Shown here piece after piece: positions 37,031 to 45,893 of a stretch of 64,000 bases of DNA. How positions within the stretch are numbered: the stretch's first letter is position 1; each line of letters begins with the position of its first letter. This stretch comes from Anaerolineae bacterium (GTDB lineage Bacteria > Chloroflexota > Anaerolineae > Aggregatilineales > Aggregatilineaceae), in the NCBI GenBank assembly GCA_027494015.1, contig JAOSJP010000001.1, positions 372,001 through 436,000 on the forward strand, read 5' to 3'. The position numbers and the translations under genes are program-made. The notes beneath the pieces are model-generated. The model was given only the letters and a program-made list of their open reading frames with translations. It did not search any database and was not told the DNA's origin.

Positions 37031-39130
37031 CTAGTCCTGCACGAGCGTCAGGGTGTAGGTGCCCTGCGTGCCGCCGAAGTTCAGACCATAGTGCGTGGCG
37101 ATGATGTAGTATGTGCCGGACGACGCCAGCGTCGCCTCGGAGATCACCGAGTTGCGGTTCTCACCCGGTGTCGCGTCATCGTTATAGGCGACCTGAATGC
37201 CCTCAGGCGAGATGAGGTACAGCGCTGTATCGAGCGTGCCGCCGGTGGCACTCACGCCGATGGTCACAATGTCGCCCTGCTGCCCCTCGAACGAGTAGAG
37301 GACGAAGCGCCGCTGATCGGTGATGCTGCCCGATACCGTCTGGCCATAGGCGATGGGCATGGCACTGGCCAGCGCGGTCTGGTAGTTGAGCGAGTTGGCG
37401 TTAGCCATCGAGAAGAAGCCGCCCGACCCGGCGACCACCGCGCCATCGGGCGCGACGGTGAACGTGATCATGTAGCGCGAGTCCGGGCTGGCCGGCTGCG
37501 ACGTGTTGATCACCGACTGGCCCTGGACATTGACGCCGAGGCCGAAGTTGACCGGCGTGGTATCGTCGCAGGTGTTCTGATACCAGACTTCGATCTCGTA
37601 CACGCCGGGCAGCAGGCGATTGGGCGGCCAGTAGATATAGGATACCGGTGAGGTCGTCGTGTCAACGCAGTTGCGGTTGCCGAATAGCTCCAGCACGCCG
37701 CCGCTCTGCACCACCGGAATGTCGTCATAGACCGAATCGCCGTTCGGGTCGCGCACGAGAAGCTGCACGTCGGCGTTGGTGGCCCATTCCAGCGTAACCT
37801 CGATAGCCCCGCTGGGCAGCCCATCTTCTTCGGTCGTGGCTACCGGCGTGGCAACGGCCTCGGCGGCCTGCTCAGCGGCGGTGAGGGTGAGGGTGAACTC
37901 GCCCTCGGTGCCGCCAATGCCCAGGCCGTAGCGCGTGGCGAGCACAGTGTAGGTGCCTTCCACGATCAGGTTGCGGCTGATGCGCGCATCAGCCGAGTCT
38001 GGAATATCGTCGTTGCTGTCGAGCGGGGTGTTGTCCGGGCCAAGCAGGACGAGGAACGGGTCGAGACTGCCGGATTGGGCGCGCATGTCAACCGTGATGG
38101 ACGTGCCCGCGCTGCCGTTGAACGAGTAGGCCTGGACAGGGACCCGGTTGGTGACCAGGCCGGAGACCGTACTGCCTACCGCGATGGGGTCGGCGGTGCC
38201 GATTTCAGCGGCGTAGGCGGCGAGGTCCAGCCCGGCGTTGACGCCGCCATTGACCAGCGTCCATTCGCCATTCGCGTCCAGTTCCAGGCGAGCCAGATAT
38301 TCCTGGCCGGGGTTGAGCGTGCCGTTCAGTGTCTGGGCTGTCTCACCGTTGACGGTGGTGCTCAGGGTGAATAGCTGCGGCCCGCCCGTGCTGCACACAT
38401 TGGAGTAGTAGGTGATGATCTCGTAGCTGCCAGCGGGCACCGTGCCAGCGGGCCAGGCGATGGTCTCGGTGGGGTTGGTGGCGATTGCCGCATCGCAGTT
38501 GGCGTTGATGTCCGCGTCCAGCACTCCGCCGCTGGGCGTGCCGGGCCTGAAGCGATGAGCCGTGCCGCCCGCCGGATCGCGCACTTCCAGGTTGAGGTCA
38601 ACGGCGGCGTTCCAGCCCAGCTCCACCACGATGCCGCCGCTGCCCAGCGTGACCGTCTGGCCGCCGACCTGCTGAATCCCACTCAACTGGAGGGTGAACT
38701 GGCCGCTGGCCTCGCCCTCAGCGCCGGAGCCGCGCATGACCCAGAGGTAGTATGTGCCAGAGGCGGGAATCTCAATATCGGCGATGCTCGCGGTCGTGGG
38801 CGTGGCGCGGTCCAGGTCTTGCACAATGACCGAGCCTTGCGCGTTGGTCACAACGACTATCGGGGCAAGCTCCGCGACTTCTGTCGTCACGTCAATCGTG
38901 ATCGTATCGCCGGCGCTGGCGGCCAGGGTGTAGACCTGGACGAAGTTGTCGGCGCTGAGCGAGCCAGTGACGATGTCGCCTACAGTGATCGCGCGCCCTG
39001 TGTGGCCCTGGGCGAATGTCGTCGCTGGCGAGGCAACCAGTCCCAGCAGGAGGGCCAGCGCCAACACGACCAGGCACGCGCTCCAGCCCAGGCGATAGAA
39101 CCTGTGAACGTATCTCTTCCTGTCCATCAT
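37031..39130 (-). CDS. Secreted protein with three PPC domains and two YfaP-like domains
   Basis: About 699 residues. GAGGAG lies 11 bases before the ATG at 39130; three earlier codons in the same frame sit too close to it. A signal peptide ends near ATTFAQG. Domains alternate: PPC at about 45-150 (YTLAASAGDTITIDV...ASGTYYLWV), YfaP/DUF2135-like (VELGWNAAVDLNLEVRDPAGG), PPC (AYSFNGSAGTSITVDM), YfaP-like (LEWATNADVQLLVRDPNGD) and PPC (YSFEGQQGDIVTIGV). Such domains are secreted beta-sandwiches often attached to proteases; no catalytic domain is present here. Probably a surface-adhesion or matrix protein. Confidence 0.85.
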   Translation of the reverse strand: MMDRKRYVHRFYRLGWSACLVVLALALLLGLVASPATTFAQGHTGRAITVGDIVTGSLSADNFVQVYTLAASAGDTITIDVTTEVAELAPIVVVTNAQGSVIVQDLDRATPTTASIADIEIPASGTYYLWVMRGSGAEGEASGQFTLQLSGIQQVGGQTVTLGSGGIVVELGWNAAVDLNLEVRDPAGGTAHRFRPGTPSGGVLDADINANCDAAIATNPTETIAWPAGTVPAGSYEIITYYSNVCSTGGPQLFTLSTTVNGETAQTLNGTLNPGQEYLARLELDANGEWTLVNGGVNAGLDLAAYAAEIGTADPIAVGSTVSGLVTNRVPVQAYSFNGSAGTSITVDMRAQSGSLDPFLVLLGPDNTPLDSNDDIPDSADARISRNLIVEGTYTVLATRYGLGIGGTEGEFTLTLTAAEQAAEAVATPVATTEEDGLPSGAIEVTLEWATNADVQLLVRDPNGDSVYDDIPVVQSGGVLELFGNRNCVDTTTSPVSYIYWPPNRLLPGVYEIEVWYQNTCDDTTPVNFGLGVNVQGQSVINTSQPASPDSRYMITFTVAPDGAVVAGSGGFFSMANANSLNYQTALASAMPIAYGQTVSGSITDQRRFVLYSFEGQQGDIVTIGVSATGGTLDTALYLISPEGIQVAYNDDATPGENRNSVISEATLASSGTYYIIATHYGLNFGGTQGTYTLTLVQD

Positions 39131-39289
39131 GATCACCATCGCTCCTCAATTACAGGCGGCAGCGTGGCGCCACCGCTCACAAGCCCGTCCAGTGTAGCCA
39201 ATCGGAACGGCGAAGGCAAAGGTTAGTCCGGCCTGGCTCGCCAGCCATTGCCCGGTCGTAGGGAAGACGCCCAGAATGCCCAGCTCCCG

Positions 39290-40555
39290 TCAGTCTTCAC
39301 CCACCGGCTGCGGCGTGGCCGCCAGGCCGGGGCCTAGCTCGGCGAAGTTGGTCGTGCCAGCGGTGACGCTGATCGGCTGGGCAATGCGCCGACCGCCAAT
39401 TGTCACGCTGATCTCATAGTCGCCTTCTGGCACGTCGCCCAGAACGAAATTCTCCCCCCAGCCTGGGTCAGGGATGGCGTGCCAGTCGCGGCGCTGGCCG
39501 GGCAACCTGGGCTGAACATAGGTCGTCGTGGTCTCGACCACGCGCCCGCGCTGGCTCAGCGTCACGGTGATGTCCTCGACAAGCTGACCGTCCGCACTGG
39601 TGACGCGACCGGCGACGACGCCATATCCCAGGTAGGGGGCGACCCAGAGCAAGGGGTTATAGGCGGAGAAGTAGCGATTCTCGCCCAGGCGCACCTCGAG
39701 ATGGACGTGCGGCCCGCTGACATCGCCCGTGCCCCCGATCAGGCCGATGATGTCTCCGGCGGTGACGCGCTGCCCCTGGCTGACGAGGATGGAGGCCATG
39801 TGCGCGTAGAGCGTGAAGATCTTCTGCCCGCGAAAGCCGAAATCGTGCTCAATGACGACGACGTTGCCGTAGGAGGGATAGATGTCCATATCGCGCGTGT
39901 CGAGCAGTTCGCCGCCATTGCCGGCGAAGACGACCGTGCCCGCGCCGCCCGCGCGGATTGGCTTGCCTACCGGGTTGGGAATATCAACGCCGTGATGCAC
40001 GCGCCACTCGTTCTGCGGGCCGTCGGAGCCATACGGGTAGTAGAAGAGGCTGGCGCTGTTGGCGCTGGCATCCACCGGGCGCATCAGCCAGAAGTGATCG
40101 TTGGCGTGCGGGCTGAGCGGCACCTGTTCTGGCGGCAGCTCGAAGCCTAGTTCCTCGGTTGTCTCGGCGACGAAGACGCCGGTCGGGCTGGGAAACGCCG
40201 TCGGGCCGAGAGCGGTCGAGGCCGGATCGGTGGGGCGCGGCGTGGGGGTGGGCCAGGGCGTGCCCTGAATCTCGACCGGCTGGAAGATGACTGCTTCGGT
40301 GGCTGTTGGCGGCAGCGTTGGCGGGACGAAGGGCGACAGGCCGAGGTCCGGCGTAGCCAACGGCGTGGCGGCGGCGGCAAGTTGTTGCTCCAGCGCAAGC
40401 TGCCAGTCTTGCGGTGGTGCGTCGGCGGGAGTGGGCGTGGCTGCCGGGATGGAGACCATTACCGACGGCTGGCTGTTCTGCCACAGGTACAACCCCACCA
40501 GGGCGACCAGCACGACGACGATGAGCAGTCCCTGCAGATGGCGCGTGCGCTCCAT
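39290..40555 (-). CDS. Membrane-anchored M23 (LytM) peptidase
   Basis: 421 residues. One N-terminal transmembrane helix (about 9-25) and a long Thr/Pro linker (30-130) place the enzyme outside the cell. The M23 domain at about 175-305 has HHGVDIPNPVGKPIRAGGAGTVVFAGN, SYGNVVVIEHDF, LYAHMASILVSQGQRVTAGDIIGLIGGTG and HVHLEVRL; the zinc ligands (H of HHGVD, its D, and the H of HVHLE) are all present. A fibronectin-like C-terminal domain follows. It cleaves peptidoglycan cross-bridges. It starts 26 bases after the PD40 gene stop, so it is likely co-transcribed with it. Confidence 0.92.
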   Translation of the reverse strand: MERTRHLQGLLIVVVLVALVGLYLWQNSQPSVMVSIPAATPTPADAPPQDWQLALEQQLAAAATPLATPDLGLSPFVPPTLPPTATEAVIFQPVEIQGTPWPTPTPRPTDPASTALGPTAFPSPTGVFVAETTEELGFELPPEQVPLSPHANDHFWLMRPVDASANSASLFYYPYGSDGPQNEWRVHHGVDIPNPVGKPIRAGGAGTVVFAGNGGELLDTRDMDIYPSYGNVVVIEHDFGFRGQKIFTLYAHMASILVSQGQRVTAGDIIGLIGGTGDVSGPHVHLEVRLGENRYFSAYNPLLWVAPYLGYGVVAGRVTSADGQLVEDITVTLSQRGRVVETTTTYVQPRLPGQRRDWHAIPDPGWGENFVLGDVPEGDYEISVTIGGRRIAQPISVTAGTTNFAELGPGLAATPQPVGED

Positions 40556-40581
40556 AGACGTTTAGCTCCGCTGTGCGCCGC

Positions 40582-42762
40582 TCACTGCTGGTCGGGCGGG
40601 ACGGGAGTCGGCGTGCGGCGCACGGCGGGCGTGGGCGACTCGGTCGGCAGTGGGGGCGGCGGTGGCACCTGGGTGGCCGCGCTGAGGAAGCCGCCTAGCT
40701 CGTCCTGGGCGTACAGTTCCAGCATGGCCGCTTCCCAGGTCAGTCCACCGGTCTTGATCAGCTCCCAGAACTGGATCGCGCCGAAGTTGTACTGCCAGGT
40801 GCGCTGCGCGGGCAGCCGCCCCCAGCCGAAGTCGTCGGCAAGCTGCGTCAGGTCCACATAGTACCCAGACGGTGGCAGGTCCTTGAGCCGCCCGCCGCGC
40901 TCGTAGTCTTCAACCGCACCGCTGGTGCGCGCGGCGAAGTCCCAGGGCAAGTCGCGCAGCGGCTCGCCGAGCGCGCCGGTCTGCGCGTCGTTCACCACGC
41001 GGACGAACAAGCGCCAGTACGTGTTGATCTCCAGGTCTTCGCGCAGCACCTCGATGGGGGCGGGCGGCCCGGCATAGACCAGGTCGCGGTCAATGGCGAT
41101 GGCGCGGCCCGTGTAGTGCCAGTTCTGGCGCGGCTCGCCGGGATCGGGCGGGCGGCCCTGCGGCCAGAAGGCATCGTCCAGCGTGCCGAGGAAGTCGTAG
41201 CCGACTCGCTCCAACACCCTGATGCGCAGCGCCTCGAAGGAGTCGTTCACGCGGTCGGACAGGTATGCCTGGGGCGCTTCAACGTTGTTCAGGGGGGCCA
41301 TGCCATAGCGCCCGGTGGCCTGCAGGCGCTCATTTTCCACATAGAGAGATTGCACCGTCGCCGGGCCGGCTGGCACGCCGCCGCTGGCGATCAGCGAGCC
41401 GGGGAGCGAGGAGCCGACCCAGTGCGGGTCAGCAGCGCGGGAGTCCAGGGCGATGGCGTCGGTTGCTGCGCCAAAACTGCCCACCGTTCCGGCGATGAGC
41501 TGGCTGCGCCGCTCGAAGTCGAGCACATAGAGGATGCTGCCATCGTTGGGTGCCCAGGCGGGCATCCGGCCCCGGCCCACCAGTTCAGGGGCCGCCTCTG
41601 GCTGGTCAACCTGCTTGACGTAAACGCCTTCCACGCCGTTGGCGAGGGCCGTGTAAGCGATGCTGTCCCCGTCGTGGCTCCAGGCGGCGTGGCTCTCGTG
41701 GATGTCGGGCGTGTTCGTCAGGTTGACGGCCAGGGCATCGCCGCCGTCTGCGTCCAGGCTGAGGATGAAGATGTCGCGGCTCCCGTCGCGCCAACTGGTG
41801 AAAGCGATGTGCCGGCCCCCTGGCCCCCAGGCTGGCTCGGTGTCAGGGCCAGGGGTGAAGGTAGCGCGCAGCGCGCCTTCGCTGGCGGCGCGGGCCGGGT
41901 CGGAACTGATGATGTAGATGTCCAGGTCTTGGGTGTCGTCGTTGTAGCCTTCGTAGGCCAGGAACGCGCCGTCCGGACTCCAGGTGGGCGCGCCCTCAAA
42001 GCCCGGCGTATAGGTCAGCCGGGTGATGGCCCCCGTGTCCACTCGTATGATGTACAGCTCCCAGTTGCCGTCGCGCTGGCTGGCGAAAGCCAGGCGCGCC
42101 CCGTCCGGCGACCAGGCCGGATCGCGGTCGTCGGCGGGGCTGTTGGTCAGGCGGAGCGGGCCGCTATCGCCGACGCCGATCACCCAGAGGTCGTCCTGGC
42201 CGTTCTCGCGCAGCGTGTAGGCGAGGCTGCCGCCAGCGCGCAGGGGATCGGGAATGGGCGTGGGCGTGGGCAGCGGCGTCGGGAAGAGAGCGGTCGGCAT
42301 GGGCGTGTCTGCCGCCTGCGGCCAGCCGCCGCCGGAAGGCAGCGCTTCGTCATCCTTGTCGGTGGACTGGACGACGATAACCGCCAGCAGCAGGAGCAGG
42401 AGCAGCACGGCGAAGGCGCTGAGGGCGCGGTTCTGGGCCAGCAGCGGGTCTTTGACGACGGTGGGCTTAAGCTCAGCCTCTGCAGCGCGCTGCACCATGC
42501 GGTCGCGGCGGCGCGCAGGCGAGGTTCCCACCATTTCCTGCGTCGCTCCGTACGCCTGTTGCGCAGTGCGGGCGGTGCCGGTGAACAGGCCGGACACCAG
42601 GGCAAGCGAGCCGATGACGCCGCGCACGATGGCGACGAAGAACCCGAACACGGCGCGGCGCAGCCCGGCAGCCTGCTCAACAAGCGCCAGCGCCGCCCAG
42701 GCCGCGATGCGCAGGGCGGCGTTGGCTAGGCGGTCGGTGACGCGGAACGTGCGAACTAACAT
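40582..42762 (-). CDS. Membrane protein with PD40 (TolB-like) beta-propeller
   Basis: 726 residues. Several hydrophobic segments in the first 135 residues, ending in an LLLLLLLAVIVV helix and a Thr/Pro linker, then PD40 repeats (DPAWSPDGARLAFASQRDGNWELY, APTWSPDGAFLAYEG, EPAWGPGGRHIAFTSWRDG) to about residue 430. A second domain (about 450-680) begins LNNVEAPQAYLSDRVNDSFEALRIRVLERVGYDFLG and ends FGAIQFWELIKTGG; it is not recognised by name. The tail is Pro/Thr-rich. First gene of the PD40-M23 operon; the tandem repeat array lies upstream. Confidence 0.85.
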   Translation of the reverse strand: MLVRTFRVTDRLANAALRIAAWAALALVEQAAGLRRAVFGFFVAIVRGVIGSLALVSGLFTGTARTAQQAYGATQEMVGTSPARRRDRMVQRAAEAELKPTVVKDPLLAQNRALSAFAVLLLLLLLAVIVVQSTDKDDEALPSGGGWPQAADTPMPTALFPTPLPTPTPIPDPLRAGGSLAYTLRENGQDDLWVIGVGDSGPLRLTNSPADDRDPAWSPDGARLAFASQRDGNWELYIIRVDTGAITRLTYTPGFEGAPTWSPDGAFLAYEGYNDDTQDLDIYIISSDPARAASEGALRATFTPGPDTEPAWGPGGRHIAFTSWRDGSRDIFILSLDADGGDALAVNLTNTPDIHESHAAWSHDGDSIAYTALANGVEGVYVKQVDQPEAAPELVGRGRMPAWAPNDGSILYVLDFERRSQLIAGTVGSFGAATDAIALDSRAADPHWVGSSLPGSLIASGGVPAGPATVQSLYVENERLQATGRYGMAPLNNVEAPQAYLSDRVNDSFEALRIRVLERVGYDFLGTLDDAFWPQGRPPDPGEPRQNWHYTGRAIAIDRDLVYAGPPAPIEVLREDLEINTYWRLFVRVVNDAQTGALGEPLRDLPWDFAARTSGAVEDYERGGRLKDLPPSGYYVDLTQLADDFGWGRLPAQRTWQYNFGAIQFWELIKTGGLTWEAAMLELYAQDELGGFLSAATQVPPPPPLPTESPTPAVRRTPTPVPPDQQ

Positions 42763-42859
42763 GCTTCAAGCCCTATCGGTGCGCGCCGTCTCTGGTGACT
42801 GCGCAGCGGCAGTCACGAGCGAATTCTACATCCACACCCCGGCCAGCACAAACGGCGGA

Positions 42860-43623
42860 GCGCAGACCTCACCCCCGGCCTCGCTGCGCTCGGCTTGCCC
42901 CCTCTCCGTTGCGGAGAGGGGGCGGCGAGGCGCGTCAGCGCCGAGCGGGGGTGAGGTAAACCAGGGCGCAGCAGAGCAGCGCCCCTACCTGACGGGTTTT
43001 GCCCACATCCAGCGCAGACCTCACCCCCAGCCTCGCTGCGCTCGGCTTGCCCCCTCTCCGTTGACGGAGAGGGGGCGGCGAGGCGCGCGAGCGCCGAGCG
43101 GGGGTGAGGTAAACCAGGGCGCAGCAGAGCAGCGCCCCTACCTGACAGGTTCTGCTCGCACCCAGCGCAGACCTCACCCCCAGCCTCGCTGCGCTCGGCT
43201 TGCCCCCTCTCCGTTGACGGAGAGGGGGCGGTGAGGCGCGCAAGCGCCGAGCGGGGGTGAGGTAAACCAGGGCGCAGCAGAGCAGCGCCCCTACCTGACG
43301 GGTTTTGCCCACATCCAGCGCAGACCTCACCCCCGGCCTCGCTGCGCTCGGCTTGCCCCCTCTCCGCGTGTGGAGAGGGGGCGGCGAGGCGCGCAAGCGC
43401 CGAGCGGGGGTGAGGTAAAGCGGGGCGCAGCAGAGCAGCGCCCCTACCTGACGGGTTTTGCCCACATCCAGCGCAGACCTCACCCCCAGCCTCGCTGCGC
43501 TCGGCTTGCCCCCTCTCCGTTGACGGAGAGGGGGCGGTGAGGCGCGCAAGCGCCGAGCGGGGGTGAGGTAAACCAGGGCGCAGCAGAGCAGCGCCCCTAC
43601 CTGACAGGTTCTGCTCGCACCCA
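42860..43623. repeat. Five-copy tandem array of the MITE-like core
   Basis: Units start GCGCAGACCTCACC at 42860, 43012, 43165, 43318 and 43471, so the period is 152 then 153, 153 and 153 bp. Each unit contains the large hairpin (CTCACCCCC/GGGGGTGAGG; CCCCTCTCCG centre), the GGGCGC/GCGCCC hairpin and a tail ending TTTTGCCCACATCCA or TTCTGCTCGCACCCA. The two tail types alternate (units 1, 3 and 4 versus 2 and 5 differ). The array carries long open frames only because the period is near a multiple of three. Confidence 0.92.
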
Positions 43624-43645
43624 ACCCTGGCAGCAGAGGTGGTTC

Positions 43646-44671
43646 TCAGGATGCAGGCACCAGGTCGCGGGCGAAGGCGCTCAGCGCCGCCGTGCCGCCG
43701 GTGTGCCAGAACAGCACGCGCCCCTCGCGGGCGAACGCCCCGCGCCGCACCAGGTCGAGCAGCCCAGCCAGGGCGCGCCCGGTGTACACGGGGTCAGCCA
43801 GGATGCCTTCCAGGTGGGCGAGCAACTGGATGGCTTCGCGCTCGCGCGCGGTGACGACGGCGTAGCCTGCCCCGCAGTAGCCATCGTCCACGAGGATTGT
43901 CTCGACGGGTGGCGTCCAGTCCAGGCCGAGCAGCCGCGCGCCATCGGCAGCCAGGGAAGCGACTCGCGGCACGAACTCGGCGGCAGGCTGATCCACGCTG
44001 ATGCCCAGCAGCCTCACGGATCGGGGGATGCCCGCCAGGTGCGCGCCGAGGAGCATCCCCGCCTGCGTGCCGCCGGAACTGGTGGCGAAGACGTGCGCGC
44101 CAAACCAATCGCCCGACTCCATCTGCGCGGCGACTTCGCGCATGGCGGCCACATAGCCCATCAGCCCCAGGGCGTTCGAGCCGCCGTAAGGCACGACGTA
44201 GGGGCGGCGACCGGCGGCGCGCAGCGAGTCCTCGACGCGGGCAATGGTCGCGGCGTAGGGGGCGCGCTCGTCCGTCCAGTGAATGGTCGCGCCGAGCAGG
44301 TGGCAGAGCAGCAGGTTGCCGTCCGGCTGGGCAGGGGGCTGGCCGCCCGGCGCGTAGAGGACGAGGTGCGCGTCCAACCCCAGGGCGGCGGCGCCGGCGG
44401 CGGTCTGGCGGGCGTGGTTGGACTGGGTGGAGCCGGCGGTGATCACGCAGTCCGCCCCGGACTCCAGCGCGGCAGCGAGCAGGTACTCCAGCTTGCGCGT
44501 TTTGTTGCCGCCAGTGGCCAGGCCGGTCTGGTCGTCGCGCTTGATGTAGAGGGCGGGGCCGCCGAGGTGCGCGCTCAGGCGGGGCAACGGCTGGATCGGC
44601 GTGGGCAGCAGGGCCAGCGGCACGCGCGGCAGCCGGTCGAAGGCGGCGAAGGGGTCGGACGGTGCGGACAA
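43646..44671 (-). CDS. D-cysteine desulfhydrase / ACC deaminase family PLP enzyme
   Basis: 341 residues, a fold-type II PLP enzyme that removes ammonia (and sulfide) from D-cysteine or ring-opens ACC. The catalytic lysine is in LATGGNKTRKLEYLLA. TAGSTQSNHARQTAAGAA and SSGGTQAGMLLGAHL are the conserved PLP-phosphate and substrate loops. YTGRALAGLLDLVRRG, near the C-terminus, is typical of the DcyD branch. The residues that discriminate ACC deaminase were not resolved, so D-cysteine desulfhydrase is preferred but not proven. Confidence 0.9.
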   Translation of the reverse strand: MSAPSDPFAAFDRLPRVPLALLPTPIQPLPRLSAHLGGPALYIKRDDQTGLATGGNKTRKLEYLLAAALESGADCVITAGSTQSNHARQTAAGAAALGLDAHLVLYAPGGQPPAQPDGNLLLCHLLGATIHWTDERAPYAATIARVEDSLRAAGRRPYVVPYGGSNALGLMGYVAAMREVAAQMESGDWFGAHVFATSSGGTQAGMLLGAHLAGIPRSVRLLGISVDQPAAEFVPRVASLAADGARLLGLDWTPPVETILVDDGYCGAGYAVVTAREREAIQLLAHLEGILADPVYTGRALAGLLDLVRRGAFAREGRVLFWHTGGTAALSAFARDLVPAS

Positions 44672-44754
44672 GGGCGGCCTCCATTCGGTATACTGGCACT
44701 GGGATCAGCTCGGCAAGATTTGACATCCAAGCCGGGTGATATGCGAGAATGTCT

Positions 44755-44821
44755 TGTAGGGGCGGGTCTCGAAACCCGCCCCTACAAGCGGCTGCCGATC
44801 ATGATCGTTCGTTCACATTAG
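44755..44821. repeat. 67-bp dispersed repeat, copy 2
   Basis: TGTAGGGGCGGGTCTCGAAA then CCCGCCCCTACAAG and CGATCATGAT...TTAG, the same length and layout as 26562-26628. It lies between the divergent PLP-enzyme and THEP1-like genes. Confidence 0.75.
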
Positions 44822-44876
44822 TGATACCGTAGATACGGCGTCCGGGCAATCATCTGGACTCAGGCTGGAGCGTGTC

Positions 44877-45453
44877 ATGGCATCCATCAACCTGCCATCC
44901 CCATACAGACGCGGGACGGTGATTCTGGTCAGCGGGGAGCGCGGCGCGGGCAAGACCGCCGCGCTGCTGCGCGTGCGCGGGGCGGCGCTCGCTGCCGGGC
45001 TGACGGCGGGCGGCTTTCTGTCGGTGGCGCGCTTCGCAGGAGGGCGAGAAGGTGGGCATTGACGTGCTGGACGCGGCGACCGGTGCGCTGTACCCACTGG
45101 CCGAAGTGGGCGAGGGCGGGGCGATCCGCACCGGTCGTTACCGCTTCCACCCGGCGGGGATCGTGGCGGGGCTGCGCTTCGCCCAGGATGGGCAGGGTGC
45201 GGATGTCTTCTTCGCCGACGAGCTAGGCCCGCTCGAGCTGGAGCGCGGCGAAGGCTGGGCGGATGCTCTGCCCCTGATCGCGGCGCGGGCGTTCGGCGTG
45301 GGCTTCGTCGTGGTGCGGCCTTCGCTGCTGGCGGTGGTGCAGGAGCGTCTCGGCCTGCCGGACGACGCGCCTAGCGCGATCATCGAGGGCAGGGCCGGCG
45401 GCGCTGTGGCGGAGACGCTGGCCGCGTGGGTCGCTCGCCGCGATGTGGGTTAG
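44877..45453 (+). CDS. THEP1-like nucleoside-triphosphatase, frame broken by one base
   Basis: The ATG at 44877 follows GGAG. The first frame has the P-loop VSGERGAGKTAALL and GLTAGGFLSVARF, then runs into a stop at about 45060. The second frame continues GIDVLDAATGALYPLAEVGEG, GRYRFHPAGI, DVFFADELGPLELERGEGWADAL, which matches the THEP1/DUF265 P-loop NTPase pattern including the Walker B DELGPLE. Removing one base in GCAGGAGGG (about 45036-45044) gives a 191-residue protein of normal length. Overlaps the stop of the convergent YvlD-type gene by 4 bp. The role of the family is unclear. Confidence 0.8.
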
Positions 45454-45866
45454 TCCTTGCGCCTGGGGAAGATGATGAACGAGTCGTCGCGCCCGTGCTT
45501 CTCGCGATCCTTCTCGTCGAGGTCGAACACGCCTTCCAGGATGCCGCTGATCGCGCCCGCGACCAGGCCGCCGAGAATGGCCCAGCCCAACCCATCCACC
45601 GTGAAGCGACCGCCGGCCAGCGCGTCGGTGATCAGCAGCATGAGACCGTTGACGACGATGGCGAACAACCCCAGCGTCAGGACGATCAGCGGACAACTCA
45701 GGATGATGAAGACCGGCTTGAGCACGGCGTTGACCAGGCCGAAGATAAGCGCGACGATGAGCAGCGTCCAGATTTCATTGTCGCGGACGCCGATGCCGGG
45801 CAGCAGGGCGGCGGTTGCCGCCAGCGCGGCGGCGTTGATGATCAGGCGGAGCAGAAGGTTGCGCAT
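45450..45866 (-). CDS. YvlD/phage-holin-IV-type small membrane protein
   Basis: 138 residues with four membrane helices: LLLRLIINAAALAATAALLPGI, LLIVALIFGLVNAVLKPVFIILSCPLIVLTLGLFAIVVNGLMLLITDAL, AILGGLVAGAISGIL. LKPVFIILSCPLIVLTLG is the hallmark of this DUF360/YvlD family. The C-terminus is charged (EKDREKHGRDD). It is not a phage gene here; no other phage genes are near. Function not established. It is adjacent to hypD (27 bp) but is probably not part of hydrogenase maturation. Confidence 0.88.
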   Translation of the reverse strand: MRNLLLRLIINAAALAATAALLPGIGVRDNEIWTLLIVALIFGLVNAVLKPVFIILSCPLIVLTLGLFAIVVNGLMLLITDALAGGRFTVDGLGWAILGGLVAGAISGILEGVFDLDEKDREKHGRDDSFIIFPRRKD

Positions 45867-45893
45867 GGGCTGTCTCCTGGGCGGCGGCGAGCG

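Noticed and set aside
42860..43623. CRISPR array
   Set aside because: The units are contiguous 153-bp repeats without unique spacers and no cas genes are present.
42254..43624. Long open frames through the tandem array on both strands
   Set aside because: They exist because the 153-bp unit is a multiple of three. The translated repeats (RSACPLSVAERG-type) recur at every copy of the repeat family, including non-coding contexts.
45450..45866. Phage holin or prophage remnant
   Set aside because: The family carries a holin name but is a common chromosomal membrane protein. No integrase, capsid or lysis gene is near.
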